Of a DNA stretch of 64,000 bases, positions 31,537-43,447 are shown in pieces. The stretch is from Protula sp. h YS-2021 (taxonomy: Eukaryota > Annelida > Polychaeta > Sabellida > Serpulidae): the NCBI GenBank assembly GCA_949752745.1, contig OX457025.1, positions 50,861,098 to 50,925,097 on the forward strand, read 5' to 3'. Each line of letters opens with the position of its first letter. Position 1 is the stretch's first letter. The position numbers and the translations under genes are program-made. Under the pieces are notes generated by a model. It was given only the letters and a program-made list of their open reading frames with translations. It ran no database searches and had not been told where the DNA came from.

Positions 31537-31645
31537 GATTCGATATCGACGATTTATCGCGCAGTCAGCGGCGTGTAGTGGAGACAGAAATGACGTCAGC
31601 CACGCCGGATCACGTGATCACTTCCGGCCCTCGGGGACAAGACAG
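31537..31645 (+). CDS. POLQ: POLQ exon 6
   Basis: Acceptor TTTGCCACAG|GA; the exon ends GACAG before GTTGCT, a weak donor. It reads FDIDDLSRSQRRVVETEMTS...SGPRGQD in the only frame that joins exon 5 and gives ...[13 protein letters not shown] across the exon 7 junction. Vertebrate POLQ also has a charged residue run just before LLL..WGLP, which supports the join. The weak donor is the main doubt. Confidence 0.7.
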
Positions 31646-31689
31646 GTTGCTACTGTGGGTTGTTCTTTGCGGAGAAATGTAGTAGGTGT

Positions 31690-32160
31690 TGAATAACTCG
31701 AGCCACGATGGACGATATCGATATTTCGAGTTATTGAGCAGGAAATAAAGTATAATAATAAGACATTGTTCCAGGGAAAACAGTATGAGTTACACAATAT
31801 TTCGAATTATTCAGTTTCGAGTTACTAAATATATACTGTATTCTGTAATTGGTTTTGTCCAATACAAATGTTCGAATTGATAACGGTCAAATCTAGCTCG
31901 AATTATCCGGTAGGGGGATATGGGAATAACCAGTGTGGAAGAAAGACTGCCAATACAAAATAGGGCGAATAAATGGTACGACTATGGGCGAGTGAACGAG
32001 ATTATACTGCACCCAATATAATTGTTCTAATAAATAATAAGTTACATTCTGTTGTGAGCGCATCAAATGGAAAGTATTACTTGCTGTTAAAAGTTGAAAA
32101 GGCAATATATGGTGCGAAGTATTTGAAATCTATCCTTTGGGTTTGTAAGAGAGCACACTG
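31690..32160. other. POLQ intron 6: TTCGAGTTA-type repeat remnant
   Basis: Motifs such as GATATTTCGAGTTATTGAG, TTTCGAATTATTCAGTTTCGAG and CTCGAATTATCCGG occur between 31690 and 31910, like those at 2175-2300. The rest of the intron shows no gene. Confidence 0.35.
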
Positions 32161-32228
32161 ACCTTGCTGCCACCAAGAAAAAAAAATAATAATGGAAGAA
32201 TGATACTGAGTAATTGAAGCATTTTTAA

Positions 32229-32805
<577 letters not shown>

Positions 32806-33104
32806 GTCATCGCCACCCTCTGTCCCTCTCCCACACGCGTCGATCCACACGAGAAATGTGCTTTGTGAGTGACGCCATCCCTCCTCCACGCGCACACACA
32901 CTCGCACACACATCCACGGATTCACGTATGCATGGAGTCGCCCGGCGGGGATCAGGCGCGTGGATGCTGACGCGCTGGCGCGTGTGTACGAAGGCTGGTC
33001 AATATGCACTCACTGGCGTCCACATAGGCTGACTGTTATTACAGAAGTAATGATAAACAGCGTCCAGTTATGATATTACAGATATGTTCAAGAGATTTTG
33101 ATTA

Positions 33105-34590
33105 TCATGTTTTTGAGATATTGTCGAGACTGAATATGTGGTGTTTGTGTGTGTTTCTCTTGGGGTTCTTCTGTTGATACTGATTCTTTTCTCGACGTTG
33201 GGGCTTTAAAAAACAGTTGTTTTGTCTTCGTTGAGGATTCATGGGATTGAATCTTTGACCGTAGCAATTGCCCCGGTCACTTTTGTTTGATGATGATGCC
33301 CTCGGAATCAATCTCACCATCTTCGACATTTCGTCTGCTTCTTTAAACGCTTTATTAAAGTCATCACCAAAAAGATTCATCGTGTAGCATTTCTGCGAAC
33401 ACAACGACCCAAACTTGGGGTGAAGGTGATTCTTTAACAGCATTTTCCTAGCAACCGAGAGATCAGAGGTTGCTTTTGCAAGCAACTTAGTTGCTACCTA
33501 GCTGTGCTGATCTAGAACCTTAGCCACCTCATCAGGAGTTTATCTTGATTCTGAACCAAGACGTCAATAAGCTTGAAGTTAGCAACCGAAGCACATAAAA
33601 TGTTATGTTGCACAGCTTTGAGAACAAAATCGCGCGTTTTGACAGCTTTGTGCAATGTACGGAAGATGTCAGCGTTCATGCTTTTGGGTGAGAGGTGTTC
33701 TGTATTTTCCGGTTCTAAATATATTTCCCGTAATGATTTGATAAATCCAGAATCGATGCCTTTGCCATACCATTCATTAATCAACTTGACTGAAGTGGCT
33801 CCCACTGGGGGCCCTTTCTGTTCACCAGCAACACCTTCAAACATTATTTTATCAATGTCTGAAAAAAACTCCTTTAGGTTCTTTAGCTTGCTTTGAAGCT
33901 TTTTCGTCATCAATTAGGTTATTGTTGACATCCGAGGGAGTCATTTGCGAGATAGAATCATCTTCAGTGTGCTTCATTAAGCTACTTATTTCGGACCCAG
34001 GGAAAGTATAGGCTGTGCTCATATCTCTGCCCTTTTCTTTTAATTTCTCACTCAACTCCCTTAGTTCATTTTCTTTGCTTGAATTCCCCCATAAGGACAA
34101 GTTGACTGATTATCACCAGTACGAGATGAGCGCTTAGTTGTATTATTTGAAGAGTGGACAGAATCACTCCGTTTTTGTGTTTTATTTTAGAGACGACTGT
34201 TTCAGCGTCAATGTGAGAGCTCGTTGGTGAATGAGCTCGCTCTTTCTGCGACACAGATGTAACCGCCGAAATTTCCACCGCCCTTGATGTGCTAGCCCCT
34301 TTGGGTTTGCTTACAGGACAAAGCTCCTTGCTATGCCCCTTTGAAAACGAAAGTGAGCGGTGTGAATTGAGGCCGTAGCTTCCCTGTGAGAAGAGGGCGA
34401 ACGATGTCGTGACCCTTTATGAAAAAGGGAATGGTGAGATGATTTGTGTTTGCTGGATTTAGACTTGTGCGATCTGTGTCCAGAATCCGAGGATCTGTGT
34501 CTTTCATGAGATTTGTCCGATCCCATGTTAACAATGTAGATGGAGAAACCTCAGTATAACCCGACAGACAATGCCGAATGAAAACCGGTG
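33105..34590 (-). pseudogene. DIRS/Ngaro-type gag remnant
   Basis: Minus-strand open segments in several frames line up as one protein: a Ser/His/Lys-rich start (SSDSGHRSHKSKSSKHKSSH), a middle segment (ELRELSEKLKEKGRDMSTAY), then KLINEWYGKGIDSGFIKSLR. The end contains ARKMLLKNHLHPKFGSLCSQK and NLFGDDFNKAFKEADEMSKM, a pattern typical of gag-like proteins of tyrosine-recombinase retrotransposons. Frameshifts and stops separate the parts, and no reverse transcriptase follows. It is unrelated in detail to the DIRS gag at 50-54 kb. Confidence 0.6.
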
Positions 34591-34790
34591 GACACCACCG
34601 AAACACACCAGAACTGTCGTAAAATGGATCCCAAAGGAGTAGACACTACCCGCAAAGTATTGCTTTAATTGGATCCGAAGAAGGTAGACACTACCCAGAT
34701 TCAACGGTGGATACCACCAAAAGCCCGTAAAAAAAGGTAAACACTACCCGGGGGAAAATATAAAAAGTTACAAAGTATTCTTGATAATAT
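34591..34790 (-). repeat. GGTAGACACTACCC repeats upstream of the gag remnant
   Basis: Short imperfect palindromic motifs (GGTGGACACCACC, GTAGACACTACCC, GGTGGATACCACC, GGTAAACACTACCC) recur about every 30-60 bases. They may belong to the leader of the retroelement at 33.1-34.6 kb. Confidence 0.45.
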
Positions 34791-35109
34791 TCATGAACTT
34801 CCTGTTATGTTACGATCTTACGATCCACAAGATCCATGTAGATATTAAATGATTTAACGGACGCACATTTATGTGTTTACCAAACGCCGGAAGTAAATTT
34901 CGGTAATGGCGTTATGTAAGTAAATCGAGGTTCTCTCATGTTTTCCTTTCTCCCGAAATACGGAAAACTCTTGTTTATGAATATGAATTTACGTCACAGT
35001 GGATTCCTGTATCACTGGGGTTGGTGCGCAGGGTTAATGAACGGCTTGTTTTTTTAGACATGTTGAGTCATTCCGATAGCTGCTATAAAAATTATGCTGG
35101 GAGTAGTCG

Positions 35110-35545
35110 AGGAAGTACTGAAAATCACTGCGGAAGTCCGTGTGGATGTCAGGGCTAGTCAGTACAGAAATCAGTGTAGTAGTCACTGTGGAAATCAGTG
35201 TAGTAGTCAGGGTGGAAACAAGTGTGGTAGTCGGGGCGGAAGTAAGTGTGGTAGTCAGGGCCGAAGTCAGTGTGTGGTAGTCAGTGCTGAAATCGGTGTG
35301 GTAGTCAGGGCCGAAGTCAGTGTGTGGTAGTCAGGGCTGAAGTCGGTGTGGTAGTCAGGGCCGAAGTCAGTGTGGTAGTCGGGGCGGAAGCCGGTGTGGT
35401 AGTCAGGACGAAGTCAGTGTGGTGGTCAGGGCGGAAGTCACTGTGTTAGTCAGGGCGGAAGTCAGTGTGGTACTCGGGGTGGAAGCCAAGAGTGGTAGTC
35501 GGGGCGGAAACCAGTGAAATAGTCTCTGAAAGTCAGGTTGAAAGT
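35110..35545 (+). repeat. 24-bp minisatellite
   Basis: About 17 imperfect copies of GTCAGTGTGGTAGTCAGGGC plus GGAA. Open frames over it are a by-product of the 24-bp (8-codon) period. Confidence 0.9.
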
Positions 35546-36830
35546 CAGTACGGAAGCATTAAATGTTTCACTTCGTCACCTGTGTATTTTGTTGTTCAAA
35601 GCTCTGAAATATTTTAGTTTGTGTCTGAGGAGGATAACTCGTTCACTTTTTACATTTTGGATTAAAATGATCTGCTGTTTTTAACGAAGAGAATTAGTTT
35701 TTTGTGTGCCAGAAAAGCAACAGCAGACCGTTACTTCTGGCTCGACTCTTGTCGGCGTCACTTGGTGACGTCATCATTTTCGTCTAAGCGACCACTCAGT
35801 GCAGAAATATTCTTGTTGTAAGCCCCCCTCCTCCCCAACCGGGGGTTTAGCCTGAAGGGGAGCTGAGGGTTGAAGTGTTGTTCGCCCGTCCGTCCATCGC
35901 CGGCTGTTTCTCCCTCACTGATAATTCGTTTCCTGTGATATTTAGAACAACGTAGGTAGGTGACCCAACTTCAAGGCTAACCTGACCATACCCATCCTGG
36001 CATGGGTTGGGGCTGGGTGCTGTGTAGCGGATGAGGACTTGTTCTTTATCTGGGGGGGGGGTGCATCTTTAAAAGCTAGAAAACGATAGCAATCTCTCTT
36101 TATGATGGGTACCTCCCGGAAAGGCGAAAGTTTTTATTGTACAGATGTGTTCGCTAAAGTGAACGAATTGCGTGGTGAAGACAGTAGACTAAAATAGTGT
36201 TGACATGACAACAGCTTGTTTGATTTTGAGGTCATTTAAAGGCTACATCGGGTCGCTTGGCTGTTCAAAGCTGACTGTTATTGCATGGGCACATAAGGCG
36301 TGTAATCTCCACCATTGACAGCTACCGGTCCTCGCCAGAAGGGGTATGACAGATAAGATAATAAGAGAAGAAAAGATAACATGATAAATCACGCAACGGA
36401 ATACATATTTGTTAATCAACAAGTCCCGGCGTATGTACGCAGCGACGGTATGTAAGCTATGCTTGACGAAACTGGGTCTCCACGTTTTTCTTGGTCATTT
36501 ATGTGCTATCGGTCTGTCGTTAACATCTCAAGCATCGCTTAGGAGCTCTCATTATCGGTATGGTTTTCACGAATATAGGCCCAATGTGTCACATTTATCG
36601 AGTGGGATGATCACCTCACTGATTCAAGTGTTGCGATATTTGTCAGCAAAAAGCACCACTCAAGTGACAAATGGTCGTCCCAAACGCATTTGAAACTCAT
36701 GAAAAATTTCTTTCTTGTTGTTTTAAAAATAGCAACCTTAGAATTAAAAATAGCAAGCTTGAAGTGTTATTTGTTGCATGAACAGTAAAGAAGAAACAAA
36801 ACAAACATCAGCGATAACTGGACTTCTTTT
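35546..36830. other. unassigned intron sequence
   Basis: Positions 35820-35900 look like a family F-type 5' end (GCCCCCCTCCTCCCCAACCGGGGG, then CCGTCCGTCC) with no 3' partner found. An open frame of 94 codons on + at 36409-36693 has no recognisable motif. Confidence 0.3.
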
Positions 36831-36831
36831 T

Positions 36832-37484
36832 AACCCAACCGACTTTGTCGGACTAGATTAGTCGTATCACTATAGGTGGCTTGAATGTATGTGCGTATGT
36901 TAAACTTTTACTTTAAAATGCTACTCCTCCTACAGTTTTGTTCCAATCGTTTTGATATTACGCAGGAATCTTCCCTGTGTGGTCCCCCACCTGGCTATTA
37001 TTTTTTTTTGACGATTGACGAAAAACTGTGCCCGTTTTGACCAATTTTTAAAATGCTACCTCTCCTACAGTTATACTCCAATCGTTTAGATTGTACGCAG
37101 ACATGTTCCCCAGGGGTTCGCCTACCAGTCTTTTTCAAATAGTTATAAAATTTTAATCGAAAGTTTCTTAGGTGCTTCTCCATCTGGACTTTGCTTTTGT
37201 TCCCAAATGACAAAAAAAAAAAAAAATGCCGAAATGATGGAATTTTAAAAATTTTGTAAAATTGTGTAAATGTCGATAAATACGTGAATCGTCAAAACCT
37301 AACCTTTCCAGCATCCCTTTTCGGGTAGCTTGCACCCGGAAAAAACTCGTTTTTCTGTATTGAAATTATGAAAAAGTTCTGAAACAAAGTTCTTCATTAT
37401 TTTTGCACTAACAGTATTCGTTTCAGAGTTTTTCTCTCTTTCCTTGTTTGGTAACTCGGATGGGCCATGTCCTTGGCATGCTTG
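36832..37484 (+). mobile_element. Helentron-like element, family B copy 2
   Basis: 5' hairpin AACCCAACCGAC, TTT, GTCGGACTAG after TTTTT; 3' partner TCGGATGGGC, decayed hairpin ATGTCC TT GGCAT, terminus CTTG. It contains an uninterrupted CTTTCCTTGTTTGGTAACTC, which shows where element A entered copy 1. Confidence 0.75.
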
Positions 37485-37528
37485 TTCTGTTGCTTCGTTT
37501 CAGTCAGTCAACATTGAAAGCGATAATT

Positions 37529-38534
37529 ATCCCCCGCCGCCCTAGCCGTGGGCGGGGGATAGAGAAACGCCTCTTGTCCATCAGTCTGTCCGCAATCCTC
37601 TTTGTCTTGGCTGTATCTTTGTTACTATTCCTCAGAGATTAATAAAACCCTACAGCAAGAAAGTATATAACGTGTAGTTGTGCAACGTCAGGTTATTTTT
37701 CGATTTTTTCAAAACATGTAACTTTGGCTATTTTTTTTTTTTTTTGAAAAATTGGCCTTTGTCGTTTTTCAGAACAAGTTTGTCCAGGCTTTATTTTTGT
37801 TGCTGTTCATCGTAGACCAATAAAACCCCACAGGTAGAAAGTATATAAAGTATAGTTGTGCAACGTCAGGTTATTTTTTGATTTCTTTAACAAAATGTAA
37901 TTTTGGCGATTTTTGGAAAATTTAGACTTTGTCATTTTTGAGACAAATTTGTCCAGGCTTTACCTTTATTAATATTCACCGTAGTTCAATAAAACCGTAC
38001 AGTTCTAAAGTATATAACGTGCAGTTGTGCAATGTCAGTTATTTTTCGATTTCTTCAAAAAATGTAATTTAGGAGATTTTTCACAATTTGGACTGCTGTT
38101 TTTCAGACAAGTTTGTTTAGGCTGTATCTTTGTTACTATTCACCGTAGACCAATAAAACTCTATACAGCTCGAAAGTATATAAAGTGTAGCTGTGCAATG
38201 TCAGGTTATACGTCTGTTCTGGGATAAAGCTGGAAAGCTCCTGAATTCATTACAACTCATTAAATTCCTTTCTGTCATTTGTGGTGACTGCCAGGGAAGG
38301 GAACACTTCGTATTTATTACTTTCCATTTCTGTTAAAATACCCTTCCTACTCAAAGTAACAAGTTTGTTGCGAACAAAGCAAGGCGTAAACATGCAAACG
38401 AAGAAAATACTTGTAACTGTCTTCATCCAGGCCGTATATCTTTGGAACTATTCATGTTTTACCATACCTTAAGGGAAAAAATTTATATAGTGTAGATGAG
38501 CGCGGCGGGGGATGTACAATCTACGATTGTCTTG
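37529..38534 (+). mobile_element. Helentron-like element, family E
   Basis: 5' CCCCCGCCGCCC with the hairpin partner GGGCGGGGG. The 3' subterminal CGGCGGGGG is followed by the hairpin ACAATC TAC GATTGT and CTTG before TTTATT. The interior has four ~172-bp units (GTCCAGGCTTTATTTTTGTT, CCAATAAAACC, AGTATATAAAGTGTAGTTGTGC). Confidence 0.75.
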
Positions 38535-38599
38535 TTTATTATAAGAACTTAAAAAAAAAAATAAAAAAGCACATGTTCACGGCCGCCTGGCTTATAATC

Positions 38600-39090
38600 A
38601 CTCTCCCTGTTGTCTGTGCTAGCGGACCTCTTTCCCTGCGGTCTCTGTTAATGGACCACTCTCCCTGCGGTCTCTCTTGTTGGACTACTTTACCTGTGGT
38701 CTGTGTTACCGGACCACTCTCCCTGTGGTCTGTGTTAGCGGACCACTCTCCTTGCGGTTCTGTTAGTGGACCACTCTACCTGCGGTCTGTATTAGTGGAC
38801 CACTCTCCCTGCAGCCTGTGTTTGTTGACCACTCTCCCTGCGGTCTCTGTTAGTGGACCACTCTCCCTGTAGTCTCTGTTAGTGGACCATTCTCCCTACT
38901 GCCTGTGTTAGTGGACCATTCTCCCTGTGGTGTGTGTTAGCGGACAACTCTCCCTGCGTTCTGTCAGTGTACCACTGTCTGCGGTGTATGTTTGTGGACC
39001 ACTCTTCCTGTGCTGTCTGCTAGTGGACCCCTCTGCGTGTGGTCTTTATGAATGGATCACTCTGCCTGTGGTCTCGGTTAATCGCAATAG
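38600..39090 (+). repeat. ~28-bp minisatellite
   Basis: About 17 imperfect copies of GGACCACTCTCCCTGCGGTC plus TCTGTTAGT or similar; unit length varies between 26 and 30. No coding meaning is apparent. Confidence 0.85.
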
Positions 39091-39339
39091 ACTGCTCTTC
39101 ACATGGTCACATTTAACAGCTCATTCACTGTTCTCTTTCTCCTTTCTTTGTCGGCAAAAGTGGAAATCCAGGTTCTGCCTTTTCTCTGTAGAATTTAGCG
39201 ATCCAAGTCTGAGGACAGAAAACCGAGCGATACATCCGGCGACGTCCGTCGGACAACGTAATATCCTAAGACATATCCCAGGGTACGGATACATGAAGCC
39301 TGATGGCTTCATATCCAGGCATATCGTTTGACGACCTCG

Positions 39340-40310
39340 GAATGGAGACGAAACGTCTGGTGGCATAACATCCAGAGGCATTGCCTCCTCAGATATACAA
39401 TCTGGCAACATCAGTCCGGAGACATAACGTCTGACGATATGACGTCCAGAGGCGTTACCACCGTGAGATTTACGTCCTGATGACATCTGTGCGAAGACAT
39501 AACGTCTGGCGACATAACATCCAGAGTCATTACCTCGGTGAGATTTGCGTCCTGATGACATCTGTGCGAAGACATAACGTCTGGCGACATAACTTCCAGA
39601 GTCATTACCTCGGTGAGATTTACGTCCTGATGACATCTGTGTGAAGACATAATGTCTGGCGACATAACATCCAGAGGCATTACCTCGGTGAGATTTGCGT
39701 CCTGATGACATCTGTGCGAAGACATAACGTCTGGCGACATAACTTCCAGAGTCATTACCTCGGTGAGATTTGCGTCCTGATGACATCTGTGCGAAGACAT
39801 AACGTCTGGCGACATAACTTCCAGAGTCATTACCTCGGTGAAATTTGCGTCCTGATGACATCTGTGCGAAGACATAACGTCTGGCGACATAACTTCCAGA
39901 GTCATTACCTCGGTGAGATTTGCGTCCTGATGACATCTGTGTGAAGACATAATGTCTGGCGACATAACATCCAGAGGCATTACCTCGGTGAGATTTGCGT
40001 CCTGATGACATCTGTGCGAAGACATAACGTCTGGCGACATAACATCCAGAGGCATTACCTCGGTGAGATTTGCGTCCTGATGACATCTGTGCGAAGACAT
40101 AACGTCTGGCGACATAACATCCAGAGTCATTACCTCGGTGAGATTTGCGTCCTGATGACATCTGTGCGAAGACATAACGTCTGGCGACATAACATCCAGA
40201 GTCATTACCTCGGTGAGATTTGCGTCCTGATGACATCTGTGCGAAGGCATAACGTCTGGCGACATAACATCCAGAGGCATTACCTCGGTGAGATATGCGG
40301 CCTATTGTTA
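39340..40310 (-). repeat. 75-bp minisatellite, about 12 copies, open in several frames
   Basis: The phrase GACATAACNTCCAGAG recurs exactly every 75 bp (39511, 39586, 39661, 39736 and so on to 40261), with older degenerate copies on the left. As 75 is 25 codons, the array is open on the minus strand for 419 and 289 codons in two frames and is also open on +. Differences between copies change amino acids in both minus frames (for example Ala/Asp and Pro/Thr at the same base), which argues against selection on a protein. Confidence 0.85.
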
Positions 40311-41596
40311 TACAAGTGATCACAACTGTGCACGTCACAATACTTACCAATAAACACTGCTGATAATTCTCTCTCCGCACGGCTGCTATGGTCTCCCATT
40401 AACGCTCACCGGCGTCCAATTTCTGAATTGTTATTGCTTTCAAATATAGATTTTAAGACGTTGTTTTGTGTTCTTTATGAAATTGATTCTTCAGTCCAGG
40501 GTTCGTGCGCCTCCTGGAAAACCTGGAAAACCTGGAAATCTCCTGGAAATTGGAAATGATCACAAAACCTCCTGGAAAACTCCTGGAATTCAATCAAGAC
40601 TCCTGGAAAACTCCTGGAAATCGAAATCATAATTAATTTATTTATATATTCATATGCATTTCCAGATTTTGATGTAATTATATAAAAATAGGACGATTTT
40701 TCCATTTGTCCTATTAATCAGGTAGATCGTAGACACTGTCATATGAACTTCTGGTAACAAAGATAAATATTTCCATGTCCATTATGATTGTGGCACATTT
40801 AGGCCGTTCACACATTACTCACACAGGGAGGGGAGGGGGTCGAGGCTTTGATCACTGGCCTGGCCTTGTAATTTAAGTTCGCCTACCCGAGCTACAGAGA
40901 TTTTTGGCTTAAAATATTTTTCCAACTGCTGACTTTTTGTCACAATACAGTTGTATGATAAATTTGTACTTGCAAACGATGCCATAAACAAGAAATCATA
41001 TTTGTCTGTTAATGATGTTAACATATAAATATTTTTCACTATCACTTATTCATAACAGAAGGTATGTGTTAAAAATGGGCAATATTTAATAATTTTATTA
41101 CTTTTATATCTTGGTTGATACTTAAACTAAGATAAAGCTTATTTCTTTATTTCGCATTGGGAGATTTATATCCTGGCCTGATTTGCCTGTCTCTTTGTAA
41201 TGTGTGCACGGTATCTTAGGGTTGAGTCTGAAGGGATTAACTAACTAAGGAGGTCTGCATGGGAAAGCATCTTAATGGGGAAGAGTCAGTTAGGTTACAG
41301 GATATATCGGGGTCTAGTTGGAGAAGTTAAAGGATATGCCATGGTCCTTATTCAAGTCATATAATGCTGCACGGATACATCCACAGTTATATATTAAAGA
41401 ATCATACATAAATTACGTGTGCAGTCTTTTAACTTTTCACCCGCTGCCCCATACGCACATTTGTGACATCATCCAATTTGCGTATGACTAAGGGTACGCC
41501 TTGGTTAAAGGACATCCTGCATTCTATGCGTATGTATTTATGGATGCTCATTAATATGTCAAACAATTATACTTCATACTAATTTCTTCCCTTTTT

Positions 41597-42376
41597 AGAC
41601 CAGTAGACCAATAGAGGGGCATCTGTCGTCTGTATGTAGGTGTATAAAATGCTTCTTATCCTTCAGTTTTAATCAGACTGTTCTGACAATCCGATAAAAA
41701 TTGGTCAAATTGGGGCATTTGAAATTTTTTGAATGCCAACTTTCAAAATGCTTCTGCCACAATTTTGAACAGATTTTATTTAAATTTTGTGCAAATGTTT
41801 TCTGTTTAGGCCTCTCTTGAAAAATTACTTTTTTTTTTTGGCGATGCGCCCAAAATTGCCTAAATTGGGGGCTTTTAAAAAAATTATTGGTGTCCAATTT
41901 TGAAAATGCTTCTCCACCAATGTTGATTAGATTCCTTTCCAATTTTGTAATAATGTTCTCTAGGTAAGCCTTTCTTGAAAATTACTGTTTTTGGTAATCC
42001 GAGGCATTTTGTTTTCCAAAATCTAAAGCTACAGTTTGATAAGATTTATTCGATCTTTTAGAATATTGCTCTTTAGGTACTGTTTTCTGTAACATTTATT
42101 TGCGCTCCTCCAAAAATTTGCCTCCTGCCGCCGTTTGTTTTTCAAAAAGTTCTGATAGTAATTTTAGTCTGAATGCTTTCATTTTTAGGCGTAGTCAACG
42201 TTAGGGCTGTATGAATTTACATTGTTTAGATGCACAGGAGACTGAGCAAATGACAGCCTTTGAAAAACTTCAGTAACCGGTTTTTAAACTATGACTACCA
42301 CTGTTTGGCGTCTACACAAGTCTTTATACTTGATTGACTACATCTCAGCTGGTCACAATGTCCCTGGACAGTCTTG
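41597..42376 (+). mobile_element. Helentron-like element, family C copy 4
   Basis: Starts AGACCAGTAGACCAATAGAGGGGCATC after TTTTT; ends TCAGCTGGTC, hairpin-like AATGTCCCTGGACAGT, CTTG. The same element lies at 60026-60881 in the same place within the hAT copy, so it was present before the two copies separated. Confidence 0.75.
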
Positions 42377-42922
42377 TTGAAATCTCAGTGTTGCCACATC
42401 ATCCTTTTTTAAAAGGATTATCCTTTTTTTTTTTTAAAAAGCCCGATTTTATCCTTTTTTTATCCTTAAATACTTTTTTTATACTTTTTTTTTGCTTTTC
42501 ATCCTTTTTTTTTATTTTGATACTTTTTTTTTATTTTCTTTTTTCGTTCAAAATATCATGTTTTCTTAATTAGTTATATGTTTTTTTTTCTGCTATAATT
42601 TTTTTCTCACCCTAGTCACAACCCATGATTAGGCCATAATATTAACCGCTCTTACACTGTATATGTATGTAATTTCCAACTTTTTTTGCAGCGTTTATTG
42701 TTAAAGTCAATACATCTGTAGAGAAAGGGTTTTTTTCATGGAATTGAAACGTATATTCTGCAAACGTATTCAATGTCTTATCACACTGTAAAATATCCAG
42801 TATTCTAAATGATGTTGAGTAGTTTTATTTCTTGAATGATTTTCAATAACTTCATTCTGTAAGTTTAAGTTGTATGTCCCTAGGGACCATCGATAAAGTA
42901 CGTACACACCTTTTTTTTAGAC

Positions 42923-43400
42923 ATCAATAGAGGGGTATCCGTCGTCTGTATGTACGTATGTACGTGTGTAAACTTTTACTTAAATTAAAATGCTTCTTCT
43001 CCCTCAGTTTTGATCGGATTCCTCTCAAATTTTAAACGAATGTTCTCCAGGTAGGCCTCTCTTTAAAAAAAAATTTTTTAGCGATCCGCCAAATATTGGC
43101 TAAATTGGGGGGCATTTAAAATTTTTCGGTTGCCAATTTTCAAAATGGTTCTTCTCCCACAATTTTGATCGGATTCCTTTCCCATTTTGAAAATTTATTC
43201 TGTAGGTAGGCCTGTCTTGAAAAATTTTTTTTTTTTGGCGATCCGCTAAAAATTGGCTAAATGGGGGCATTTAAAAATATTTAGTACCAATTTTCAAAAC
43301 TCTTCTTTTGGCACAATTTGACCGGATTCGTTATAATTTTGTAAAGTAAAATCAGGTATGCAAATATTTTTTAATCGCTGTAAAAACGAGCATTATAAAT
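42923..43400 (+). mobile_element. Helentron-like element, family C copy 5, truncated
   Basis: Begins TTTTTTTTAGACATCAATAGAGGGGTATCC, lacking part of the 5' hairpin, then TATGTACG repeats and ~150-bp units. No 3' end is visible before 43402. Confidence 0.55.
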
Positions 43401-43447
43401 TCAGGGTTCGCGTTGGCAGGGTTTTTGTCCGTTTTTTGGGCATTTTT

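Noticed and set aside
36409..36693. 94-codon plus-strand frame as a POLQ exon
   Set aside because: No helicase motif and no splice signals in the needed phase.
39121..40380. 419-codon minus-strand frame as a secreted repeat protein
   Set aside because: It covers a 75-bp minisatellite that is open in other frames too; base changes between copies are not biased to silent sites.
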